DNA of 9,450 nt from the NCBI GenBank assembly GCA_023412755.1, contig JAEZCB010000016.1:1-9450 (forward strand), given 5' to 3'. The DNA comes from Bacteroidota bacterium (lineage in GTDB: Bacteria; Bacteroidota; Bacteroidia; Flavobacteriales_F; PHOS-HE28). Each line of letters opens with the position of its first letter. Positions within the stretch are counted from its first letter, which is position 1. Of this stretch, positions 1 through 6,609 are shown piece by piece. Below the pieces are notes generated by a model. It saw nothing but the letters and a program-made list of their open reading frames with translations, was not told the DNA's origin and did not search any database. Both the position numbers and the translations under genes were made by a program.

Positions 1-1
1 C

Positions 2-1681
2 AATTTGCTGAAGGACCGTCTTATTTCCGAAGCTGAAGAGCACAAGGTGGCCTACGATTTCGAAACGCAGGATAATTGGGGCCGCGAGATCCTCAATTGG
101 GTGCTGTTCTTCGGCATCATGATCGCCATCTGGGTGTTCGTCATGCGCCGCATTGGCGGAGGTGGCGGTCCCGGTGGCCAGATCTTCAACATCGGTAAAA
201 GCCGCGCTACGGTGTTCGAAGGTGGCAAGAGCACCAACATCACCTTCAACGATGTGGCTGGCCTGGAAGAGGCGAAGGAGGAATTGCAGGAGATCGTCGA
301 TTTCCTGAAGAATCCGAAGAAATACACCGATCTGGGTGCGAAGATCCCCAAGGGCGCTTTGCTGGTGGGCCCTCCGGGAACAGGCAAGACCCTGCTGGCA
401 AAGGCCATCGCCGGTGAAGCTGAAGTTCCGTTCTTCTCCCTGAGTGGATCGGATTTCGTGGAAATGTTCGTGGGTGTTGGCGCCAGCCGTGTTCGCGACC
501 TCTTTAAGCAGGCCAAGGAGAAGGCACCGAGCATCATCTTCATTGACGAGATCGATGCCATTGGCCGTGCGCGTGGCCGCAGCGTGAGCATGGGCGCCAA
601 TGATGAGCGCGAGAACACACTGAACCAATTGCTCACCGAAATGGACGGTTTCGGCACCAACAGCGGCGTGATACTGATCGGAGCCACCAACCGTGCCGAT
701 GTGCTGGACCGTGCCCTGTTGCGTCCGGGCCGCTTCGACCGGCAGATCTTCGTGGATATGCCCGATCTGAATGAGCGAAAGGACATTCTGAAGGTGCACC
801 TGAAGCCGTTGAAGCTCGATACCAGCAGCGTGGATGTGGATTTCCTAGCGAAACAGACACCCGGTTTCAGCGGAGCGGATATAGCCAACATCTGCAACGA
901 GGCCGCTTTGATAGCCGCCCGGAAAAAGAAAAAGTCCGTGGACAGGCAGGACTTCCTCGACGCGGTGGACCGTGTGATCGGTGGCCTGGAGAAGAAGAAC
1001 AAGATCATCACCACCGATGAGAAGAAGGCCGTTGCCTTCCATGAGGCCGGCCACGCCACGGTAAGCTGGCTGGTGGAGCATGCCAGCCCATTGGTGAAGG
1101 TGACCATAGTTCCGCGTGGCCGTTCTTTGGGGGCGGCATGGTACCTGCCGGAGGAGCGCCACCTCACCACTACCGAACAGATGCTGGATGAGATGTGCGC
1201 CGCACTGGGTGGCCGTGCCGCCGAGGATGTGATCTACGGCAAGATCAGCACCGGGGCGTTGAGCGATCTGGAGAAAGTGACCAAGCAGGCCTATGCCATG
1301 GTGAGCATGTACGGCCTGAATGACAAGATCGGCAACATCAGCTACTACGACAGCACCGGCCAGAACGAGTACTCCTTCGGAAAGCCGTACAGTGAGGAAA
1401 CGGCCAAGGTGATCGATGAGGAGGTGAAGAAGCTGGTGGAGACCCAGTACGAGCGGGCGAAGCGCATCCTTACCGAGCACAAGGACAAGCTCACGGCATT
1501 GGCCACACAATTGCTGGAGAAGGAAGTGATCTTCAAGGAGGATCTGGAGAAGATCTTCGGAGAAAGGCCTTTCGCCAAAATGCCGCACGATACGGCCCGC
1601 AATGGCCAGCCGGTACCCAGCATCAACGAACCGAAAGACCCGATCCCGGGTGCGCCTGGTAGCGGAACCGTAAGGGCGTGA
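2..1681 (+). CDS. ftsH: ATP-dependent zinc metalloprotease FtsH (5' end outside the window)
   Basis: Membrane-anchored AAA+ protease that extracts and degrades misfolded or regulatory membrane and cytosolic proteins, acting as a hexamer. The frame is open to the left edge, so the first membrane segment and most of the periplasmic part are missing; the TTG at position 5 is internal. Counting that Leu as residue 1: a membrane segment at about 30-48, a Gly-rich linker (51-58), Walker A GPPGTGKT (122-129), pore-loop aromatic in MFVG (154-157), Walker B with DEID (181-184), arginine-finger region LLRPGRFDR (239-246), zinc site HEAGH (346-350), and the likely third zinc ligand Asp421 in GALSDLEKV. 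The 40-residue tail is rich in Pro and Gly and looks disordered. All catalytic residues are present, so the enzyme should be active. The stop lies 4 bases before the next gene, suggesting cotranscription. Confidence 0.98.
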   Translation, partial: NLLKDRLISEAEEHKVAYDFETQDNWGREILNWVLFFGIMIAIWVFVMRRIGGGGGPGGQIFNIGKSRATVFEGGKSTNITFNDVAGLEEAKEELQEIVDFLKNPKKYTDLGAKIPKGALLVGPPGTGKTLLAKAIAGEAEVPFFSLSGSDFVEMFVGVGASRVRDLFKQAKEKAPSIIFIDEIDAIGRARGRSVSMGANDERENTLNQLLTEMDGFGTNSGVILIGATNRADVLDRALLRPGRFDRQIFVDMPDLNERKDILKVHLKPLKLDTSSVDVDFLAKQTPGFSGADIANICNEAALIAARKKKKSVDRQDFLDAVDRVIGGLEKKNKIITTDEKKAVAFHEAGHATVSWLVEHASPLVKVTIVPRGRSLGAAWYLPEERHLTTTEQMLDEMCAALGGRAAEDVIYGKISTGALSDLEKVTKQAYAMVSMYGLNDKIGNISYYDSTGQNEYSFGKPYSEETAKVIDEEVKKLVETQYERAKRILTEHKDKLTALATQLLEKEVIFKEDLEKIFGERPFAKMPHDTARNGQPVPSINEPKDPIPGAPGSGTVRA

Positions 1682-1685
1682 GACA

Positions 1686-1910
1686 ATGGAAGTCCGATCC
1701 TCCATGGGCAACTGGACCCTCATCCTCAGCACCGGATCCAGCCATGAGGCGGAACTGGTGCGCGGGCTGTTGGAAGTGCATGGTATTCCCGTTGTGTTGA
1801 TCGACCATCGTTCCACCCCGTACCCCCCGTTGGGCGAGTCGAGGCTTTATGTGGATCGTGATGATGTGGTCCGAGCGCTATACATTGTGCGCAAAGACCG
1901 CGACGCGTGA
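1686..1910 (+). CDS. DUF2007-type small protein (putative signal-transducing)
   Basis: Small cytosolic protein of 74 residues with the pattern of the DUF2007 family: a first beta strand (WTLILST), a helix beginning HEAELVRGLLE, a strand after GIPVVLID, and a C-terminal GESRLYVDRDDVVRAL segment. The family has a ferredoxin-like fold often labelled 'putative signal transducing protein'; its biochemical role is unknown and I do not assign one. A second in-frame ATG at 1704 would start the protein MGNWTL, closer to usual family starts, so the true start may be 18 bases downstream; neither has a clear Shine-Dalgarno, normal for Bacteroidota. The TGA overlaps the GTG of cdsA by 4 bases (GTGA), suggesting coupled translation. 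Placement between ftsH and cdsA is a link to membrane genes by context only. Confidence 0.85.
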   Translation: MEVRSSMGNWTLILSTGSSHEAELVRGLLEVHGIPVVLIDHRSTPYPPLGESRLYVDRDDVVRALYIVRKDRDA

Positions 1911-2707
1911 AGGAGATCCAGATCAGGGCGATCACAGGTGCGATCTATGTGTTGGTGGTGATCTGGGCGGCATTCTCCGGCCCCACCACCACTACCCTGC
2001 TCTTTCTGCCGGTATGCATGATCGCTGCGCGTGAACTCCACGTACTGGTGTGGGGGGAGGAGGATGGGCCACCGGTTTTCTGGAGCATCCTCGCAGCCAC
2101 GATCATGTACCTGTCCGTGGCCATGGATGCCTTCAGCATCCACTGGAACATCGTGCATTCTTCCGCCACCGGTTTCGCCCTTGTGCTCGCCTCAGTAGCC
2201 GTTTCCCTGAACAGGAGCATCGCTCCCGTGAAGGGCCTGGGAAGCATCCTGTTGATCCTTACACTTGTGGGGGTGCCTTTCGGTACACTGCCCCACATGT
2301 TCTACTACGATCCCTGGATGTTCATGGGCTTCATGATCATGCTTTGGACCAATGATACCGGCGCCTATCTCGTGGGCCGCTCCATTGGGCGTACCAAATT
2401 GATGCCTGCGGTATCTCCCAACAAAACGGTGGAAGGCTTCGCGGGAGGTGTGGCATTGACCATGGGTATGTCCTATCTGCTTTCCTCTTACAACGATTTT
2501 CTCACTCCTGCGGAATGGCTCGGATGTGGCGCGATCATAAGCGTGATGGCGACCTTGGGGGATCTTTTTGAATCGGCATTGAAACGTGCCCGGGGGGTTA
2601 AGGATTCCGGGGTCATCCTTCCCGGCCATGGTGGCATACTGGATCGTTTCTATGGTTTGCTCCTGGCCGCCCCATCTGTGCTGATCTTCCTGCGGCTGGT
2701 CCATTGA
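1907..2707 (+). CDS. cdsA: Phosphatidate cytidylyltransferase CdsA
   Basis: Inner-membrane enzyme that converts phosphatidic acid and CTP to CDP-diacylglycerol, the precursor of phosphatidylethanolamine and acidic phospholipids. The 266-residue protein is strongly hydrophobic, with several predicted membrane helices (for example about 10-24, 58-74, 110-127, 137-148, 204-218). The CDP-alcohol cytidylyltransferase signature lies near the C-terminus: Ser223, Lys226-Arg227, Lys232-Asp233, His241-Gly-Gly243 and Asp246-Arg247. The upstream conserved stretch with WTNDTGAYLVGR (147-158) and SPNKTVEGF (170-178) is also intact. The start is GTG, overlapping the preceding TGA by 4 bases; no in-frame ATG lies near. 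Length is normal. It shares the plus-strand run with ftsH and psd, the common Bacteroidota arrangement for phospholipid genes. Confidence 0.97.
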   Translation: MKEIQIRAITGAIYVLVVIWAAFSGPTTTTLLFLPVCMIAARELHVLVWGEEDGPPVFWSILAATIMYLSVAMDAFSIHWNIVHSSATGFALVLASVAVSLNRSIAPVKGLGSILLILTLVGVPFGTLPHMFYYDPWMFMGFMIMLWTNDTGAYLVGRSIGRTKLMPAVSPNKTVEGFAGGVALTMGMSYLLSSYNDFLTPAEWLGCGAIISVMATLGDLFESALKRARGVKDSGVILPGHGGILDRFYGLLLAAPSVLIFLRLVH

Positions 2708-2732
2708 CGCTTCACCAGCACTTCTATCTTTG
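2704..2732 (+). promoter_or_regulatory. Probable Bacteroidota-type promoter of psd
   Basis: TTG at 2704-2706 is followed after 18 bases by TATCTTTG at 2725-2732, an exact match to the TAnnTTTG -7 element of Bacteroidota sigma-A promoters, with spacing in the usual range from the -33 TTG. The upstream element overlaps the cdsA stop codon. A transcript would begin near 2737-2740, leaving about 20 bases of leader before the ATG at 2760. This is a motif match, not a measured start. Confidence 0.6.
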
Positions 2733-2736
2733 GCTC

Positions 2737-2751
2737 GGACCCACCAGGTCC
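2737..2751 (+). other. Small hairpin in the psd leader
   Basis: GGACC (2737-2741) and GGTCC (2747-2751) form a perfect 5-bp stem around a CACCA loop. It sits at the predicted 5' end of the psd transcript and ends 8 bases before the ATG. There is no U-run, so it is not a terminator. It could protect the 5' end of the mRNA or affect ribosome access, but a stem this short can arise by chance. Confidence 0.35.
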
Positions 2752-2759
2752 CTTCACGC

Positions 2760-3425
2760 ATGCGTCTACACCGGGAGGGCACACCCACCTTATTGATCAG
2801 CACGGCCGTGGTATGCTTCGCGCTCTTCGCGATCTGGCGCTGGCATTACTTTCCATTACCGCTACAGGTGCTCCTTACCGCGGTATTGCTGATCATCTAC
2901 ACGATCATCGTATACTTTTTCCGGGTGCCTTTACGCGAACCTGCTTCGCAGGATCGGGAGGTGCTCGCCCCTGCCGATGGGAAGGTGGTGGCCATAGAAA
3001 AGGTACGCGAGACCGAATACTTCAATGGCGAGCGCATGCAGGTTAGCATCTTCATGTCGCCATTGAATGTGCATGTGAACTGGTATCCGGTCAGCGGTGT
3101 CACTTCGTACTACAAATACCATCCGGGGAAATACCTGGTGGCCTGGCATCCGAAATCGAGCACCGAGAATGAACGGAGCACGGTGGTGGTGAAGCATCCG
3201 GCCTTCGGTGAAGTACTCTTCCGCCAGATCGCCGGGGCACTTGCACGCCGCATAGTCACATACAGCCGCGAAGGAGAATCAGTGGAAAAAGGCACCGAGT
3301 TCGGATTCATCAAGTTCGGATCGAGGGTGGATGTGCTCCTCCCCCTGGATACGGAGATCCTGGTAGGCTTGGGGCAGAAGGTGACCGGATCCACCACCGT
3401 GATCGCGCTTTTCAAAGAAAAATGA
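2760..3425 (+). CDS. psd: Phosphatidylserine decarboxylase, Psd-A (short) type
   Basis: Pyruvoyl-dependent membrane enzyme that decarboxylates phosphatidylserine to phosphatidylethanolamine. With the ATG at 2760 it has 221 residues, normal for the short Psd-A family. Two hydrophobic segments (about 11-27 and 34-54) anchor it. Likely self-processing residues are Asp73 in APADGKV and His105 in LNVHVNW; the cleavage site is Gly187-Ser188 in KFGSRVD, giving an alpha chain of about 34 residues with pyruvate formed from Ser188. A later GST (210-212) is not the expected cleavage position in this family. An in-frame TTG at 2730 would add 10 residues, but it lies inside the predicted -7 promoter element, so 2760 is preferred. 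The stop overlaps the following lipoprotein start (ATGA). With cdsA it supplies two steps of phosphatidylethanolamine synthesis; the synthase for phosphatidylserine is not here. Confidence 0.95.
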   Translation: MRLHREGTPTLLISTAVVCFALFAIWRWHYFPLPLQVLLTAVLLIIYTIIVYFFRVPLREPASQDREVLAPADGKVVAIEKVRETEYFNGERMQVSIFMSPLNVHVNWYPVSGVTSYYKYHPGKYLVAWHPKSSTENERSTVVVKHPAFGEVLFRQIAGALARRIVTYSREGESVEKGTEFGFIKFGSRVDVLLPLDTEILVGLGQKVTGSTTVIALFKEK

Positions 3426-3916
3426 TGCAACTACTCCTACGGATCCTCCTGCTGTCAACATTGATCATGGGGTGTGGCCACGAAGAAGATGGCACCACGC
3501 GTACCGAGGTCCCGGCGGACCATGTTTATGCTACCACCAATGGAGAAGATCCCTTCAAAGGGTTGGGGATCCGGTATGATGGCTATTACATGGAAAAGGT
3601 TAAAAACCTGCGCTACCTGATCCGTTTCTTCGACAATGGCCGGGCCGTGCTGATCAACGGCACCCAGGATGTGGAGGCGGGTCTACCTTCACACCTCACG
3701 CGCGATGCGCCTGGCGATCCAGTGATGGGTTGGTACAACGTGCCGGTAACCGTGCAGGGCGATAGCATCTTTTTCAAGACCTATCCGGAAAAGGGCGAGA
3801 TCAGCTACAGGGGCAATGTGCCGAACACTTCCACGGTGCGCCTGTTACGGCACAGCCACATCAACGGTACCCGCTCCATCAAGGAATACATCTTCCACCC
3901 GGACGCATCACAGTAG
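3422..3916 (+). CDS. Small predicted lipoprotein of unknown function
   Basis: Not recognised as a named family. The 164-residue product begins with a lipoprotein signal peptide: Arg at position 7, a Leu/Ile-rich core, and a lipobox-like LIMGC with the lipidated Cys at residue 18 followed by acidic residues. The mature part is soluble and looks beta-rich (for example YDGYYMEKV, LRYLIRFFDNG, GDSIFFKTYPEKG), suggesting a small beta-barrel or sandwich domain, but no catalytic motif is visible. The start overlaps the psd stop by 4 bases (ATGA), with a second Met immediately following, so translation is probably coupled to psd. It may be an envelope protein expressed with phospholipid genes; that is inference from position. 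Its last codons overlap the opposite-strand nucleotidase gene by 9 bases. Confidence 0.85.
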   Translation: MMQLLLRILLLSTLIMGCGHEEDGTTRTEVPADHVYATTNGEDPFKGLGIRYDGYYMEKVKNLRYLIRFFDNGRAVLINGTQDVEAGLPSHLTRDAPGDPVMGWYNVPVTVQGDSIFFKTYPEKGEISYRGNVPNTSTVRLLRHSHINGTRSIKEYIFHPDASQ

Positions 3917-4603
3917 GATCGGCCGCAGTTCATCCATGTGGCGTATGGTGTAGGTGGCCTCTGCATCGGGTTCACATTCGGCCGCGAAATGCACATGGTC
4001 CCATCCAGCGCGGCGTGCACCGAGCATGTCCGCGATCAGGTTGTCCCCGATCATCAAGGCATCATCCGCGCATGCGGTGCACAGCTTCAGGGCATGGCCG
4101 AAGATCCGTGGATCAGGTTTCTTGGCGCCCGCCTTCTCACTGCTGATCACTGTGGAGAAATATGGATCGATGCCGCTGCTCTTGATCTTCACGGCCTGCA
4201 CCTCCTCGAAACCATTGGTGATGATGTGCAACTGGTAATGCGGGAGCAGATCATCCAATAAGGCCATGGTACCGGGCATCAGGGCCGGTTTTGTCGGGCA
4301 TCGGTCCAGGTAGGCCGTTCCCATCCTATCGGCCAGTGCGGCATCCTTCACACCGAAACGCAGCAGCGCGTTCCTGAAACGCAGCACGCGCAGCACTTCC
4401 TTGCTCAGGTGCCCGGCCTCATAACGTCCCCAAAGCCCTTCATTCACCTCCTCATATGATCCTATGAATGCTTCCGCATCGGGAATACCGCGCTCCTGCA
4501 GGGCCTCCTCCTCGAACAGTTCGCACAACGTTCCACGGGAGTTGGAACGGAAATCCCAAAGCGTATGGTCGAGGTCGAAGAACAGGTGCTTGTACCGTTT
4601 CAC
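3908..4603 (-). CDS. HAD-family hydrolase, YjjG-type (noncanonical) pyrimidine nucleotidase
   Basis: HAD-superfamily phosphatase of 231 residues, closest by motif pattern to YjjG, which dephosphorylates pyrimidine nucleoside monophosphates including noncanonical ones. All four HAD motifs are present: DLDHT with nucleophile Asp10 and acid/base Asp12; Thr129 in IITNG; Lys161/162 in AKKPDPRIF; and IGDNLIADMLGA with Asp187 and Asp192. The cap domain is the helical insert between residues 16 and 108. FFDLDHTLWDF at the N-terminus is typical of this subgroup. The start is GTG, overlapping the upstream membrane-protein stop by 4 bases. It is the last gene of the minus-strand run and ends convergently within the lipoprotein gene. 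Proximity to upp fits a pyrimidine-related role, but substrate cannot be fixed from sequence; a generic phosphatase is the alternative. Confidence 0.92.
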   Translation of the reverse strand: MKRYKHLFFDLDHTLWDFRSNSRGTLCELFEEEALQERGIPDAEAFIGSYEEVNEGLWGRYEAGHLSKEVLRVLRFRNALLRFGVKDAALADRMGTAYLDRCPTKPALMPGTMALLDDLLPHYQLHIITNGFEEVQAVKIKSSGIDPYFSTVISSEKAGAKKPDPRIFGHALKLCTACADDALMIGDNLIADMLGARRAGWDHVHFAAECEPDAEATYTIRHMDELRPILL

Positions 4604-5049
4604 TGGATCAGATTCCAGACGTTGCTGAGGATGACATCCCAGATCAACACGGATGAAAGTAGAACGGGCAACGTGCGTCTATCGTTCCTGAAATACTTGG
4701 CGGCGATGATGGTACCGATGGGGATGGAGATGATGATGGGTGTGATCGCAGCGAGCCCGTTCAATCCCTGGTTCCGTTTCACCTTCACAATGGTCTTATT
4801 GGTACGTGTGAAGCATTTCCTGCGGTGGCCGCGTTGGATCTCCGACTCTCTTGCCCGCCCTTCCAGCCACTCCATGATGCCGCCGCTGGTGAGGTAGAAG
4901 ACCACCACACCCGCACAGCCACCGATGCTGGTGATGAGCATGGTCTGCCAAAGACCATAACCCAGGCTAAGGGAAAGCAGCGGCGAGAGGGTGAACTTCA
5001 CCATGCTGGTGAGGAATATGAGGATCACTTCCATGATGGTGGTGATCAT
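4600..5049 (-). CDS. Small polytopic membrane protein, function unknown
   Basis: 149-residue integral membrane protein resembling conserved hypothetical proteins of Bacteroidota. Hydrophobic segments lie at about 2-20, 35-56, 98-118 and 126-146. They flank a strongly basic central loop (about 64-94, including RGHRRK and KTIVKVKRN) probably facing the cytosol. The half GLNGLAAITPIIISIPIGT, with prolines inside a membrane stretch, recalls the re-entrant Pro/Gly pattern of the small multidrug export (COG2426) and DedA-like families, but similarity is too weak by eye to call it a transporter. It begins with ATG overlapping the upp stop (ATGA) and its own TGA overlaps the GTG of the nucleotidase gene, so it is translationally linked to both. 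Confidence 0.85.
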   Translation of the reverse strand: MITTIMEVILIFLTSMVKFTLSPLLSLSLGYGLWQTMLITSIGGCAGVVVFYLTSGGIMEWLEGRARESEIQRGHRRKCFTRTNKTIVKVKRNQGLNGLAAITPIIISIPIGTIIAAKYFRNDRRTLPVLLSSVLIWDVILSNVWNLIQ

Positions 5050-5696
5050 ATCTTGGCTCCATAGGCCAGATCACCGGCATCACCGAGACCTGGAACGATG
5101 TAGGCTTGTGCTGTCATCTCCTCATCCACCGCACCGATCCAGAAACGGGTACCGGGCGGCATGTGCGACCGGGCGTGTTCAAGTCCTTCGGTGCTGGCGA
5201 TGGCCGAGACCACATGCACCTCCCTGGGTTTTCCGAGGCGGAGCAGCGCCCGATAGCAGAGCACCATGCTGCGGCCCGTGGCAAGCATGGGATCGATGAG
5301 CACCAGCACACGATCATGCAATGATGGGCTGGAAAGATATTCCACCTCTATATCGAACGCATCCTCGCCTTTGCGGTGTTTCCGGTAGGCGCTGATGAAG
5401 GCACTATCCGCACGATCGAAGTAGTTGAGGAGCCCTTGGTGCAGCGGTAATCCTGCCCTGAGGATCGGCGCCAGCACGGGTTGTTCCGCAAGTAGCTGTG
5501 TATGGGCCACACCCAACGGGGTCACCACCTCCTGCGGTCCATATTCCAGCGTGCGGCTGATCTCCAACGCGATCACTTCTCCCACCCGCTCCAGGTTGCG
5601 GCGAAAGCGCATCGGATCCTTCTGGACCTCCACGTCGCGCAGTTCAGCGATGAAGTGGTTCACCACGCTCTGCTGCTTCGCAAGTTCCATCACCAT
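5046..5696 (-). CDS. upp: Uracil phosphoribosyltransferase
   Basis: Cytosolic salvage enzyme that makes UMP from uracil and PRPP. With the ATG at 5694-5696 the protein has 216 residues, the usual UPRT length. Recognisable parts are APILRAGLPLHQGL (76-89), the PRPP-binding loop DPMLATG (135-141), and the C-terminal uracil-binding segment YIVPGLGDAGD (199-209). The residue after GDAGD is Leu where many UPRTs have Arg; I believe this is common in Bacteroidota. The open frame continues about 250 bases further upstream, but that part overlaps the preceding acyltransferase gene and has no UPRT homology. A second ATG at 5688-5690 is a possible start. The gene lies 7 bases after the acyltransferase stop and overlaps the next gene by 4 bases. 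Confidence 0.97.
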   Translation of the reverse strand: MVMELAKQQSVVNHFIAELRDVEVQKDPMRFRRNLERVGEVIALEISRTLEYGPQEVVTPLGVAHTQLLAEQPVLAPILRAGLPLHQGLLNYFDRADSAFISAYRKHRKGEDAFDIEVEYLSSPSLHDRVLVLIDPMLATGRSMVLCYRALLRLGKPREVHVVSAIASTEGLEHARSHMPPGTRFWIGAVDEEMTAQAYIVPGLGDAGDLAYGAKI

Positions 5697-5703
5697 ATGA
5701 TCA

Positions 5704-6609
5704 TCACTGCTTGAACCACCGGAAAGGTGGGGGGAGTAAATTCCGTTGCAGGCGTAAATATATCCTTCGCTGCGCACCGAAGCCCGCATTGAACCTCGCC
5801 ACCGATGGTGTATCCGATCCAGCGAAGTCCAGCAGAACCCCGGAACCCGCATGCTTCTTGATATACGCATCAATGATCCTGAACATGGCCCTTTGCTCTT
5901 GTCCGATCGGGTCCGCACCTGATTTGTAGAAGATCGCCCGGCCATTCCATTCGATGAAACAGGCGGCCGCTACCAGCTCTTGATCGGAACGTGTTCCCCA
6001 AATGGAACATTCGCCACGTTCCAGGGCCTGGGAGATCACTTCTTGCATAATACCCAGATCCAAGGCCTGGACACCATAACGCTGTCCTGTGGTCCGGGCG
6101 TAGAGCGCGGTGAATTCGTCTGGGGTGATATCGTTGATCAACAGTGGATCATTCACTGCCTTCTTCAAGTTGCGCCTGTGTCCTTCGGAATATGCGTTGC
6201 GCAGATCCATCACTGGCCGATCCAATAGGAGCACCTGCTGGGAACGCGGTGTGGTACGGGATCCGGATGCGTTCAACGCACCCATGCGTTCGTTCAGGCT
6301 GATGTCGCAGTAGCGGTATTCTCGAGGGATCGCCTGGAGCATGCGCTGCCCGATAGCTTCATCATAGTTCGGTACGAAAACGCCCAACTGCTGTGAACCA
6401 AATGGCTGGAACAGGTACTTGATAAAATACTTCTTCCGCCAGGTGAGGGGCATGATCGCCCCGGTCTCATCATCATGCAAGGCTCCCCATCCCGGGCTCG
6501 TGGCATCGAGCACCCAGCTTCGGGCATACCAGAGTGGCATGTCGCATCGCAACAGTTGCTGATCCCACCACTGCTTATCGATATGCTCGTGCCGGAGATG
6601 CCTGATCAT
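5704..6609 (-). CDS. FemAB/GNAT-like acyltransferase
   Basis: 301-residue cytosolic protein with the look of the FemAB-like / Acetyltransf_6 (BioF2-like) branch of the GNAT fold, in which two tandem GNAT-like halves transfer an acyl or aminoacyl group to cell-wall or lipid-linked sugar precursors. Supporting parts are SEGHRRNLKKA (141-151), typical of the linker helix; LVAAACFIEWNGRAIFYKSGA (212-232), the core beta strands; and the C-terminal LDFAGSDTPSVARFNAGFGA (260-279), the family's FxG...FKxxFG-like ending. No signal peptide or membrane helix is seen. The start overlaps the deacetylase stop (ATGA). The neighbouring epimerase and deacetylase suggest a glycan or surface-polymer substrate, but donor and acceptor cannot be read from sequence. 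Confidence 0.85.
   Translation of the reverse strand: MIRHLRHEHIDKQWWDQQLLRCDMPLWYARSWVLDATSPGWGALHDDETGAIMPLTWRKKYFIKYLFQPFGSQQLGVFVPNYDEAIGQRMLQAIPREYRYCDISLNERMGALNASGSRTTPRSQQVLLLDRPVMDLRNAYSEGHRRNLKKAVNDPLLINDITPDEFTALYARTTGQRYGVQALDLGIMQEVISQALERGECSIWGTRSDQELVAAACFIEWNGRAIFYKSGADPIGQEQRAMFRIIDAYIKKHAGSGVLLDFAGSDTPSVARFNAGFGAQRRIYLRLQRNLLPPPFRWFKQ

Noticed and set aside
52..1170. Long open frame on the minus strand opposite ftsH (372 codons), and a second at 845-1816
   Set aside because: Both are antisense to the well-conserved ftsH; their translations are rich in Arg, Ser and Pro with no recognisable domain, as expected from shadow frames in high-GC DNA.
2730..2759. TTG start at 2730 for psd
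   Set aside because: It lies inside the predicted -7 promoter element; the ATG at 2760 gives a family-like N-terminus (MRLHREGTPT).
5697..5945. N-terminal extension of upp to 299 residues
   Set aside because: The added part overlaps the acyltransferase gene, has no UPRT similarity, and the 216-residue form is the normal family length.
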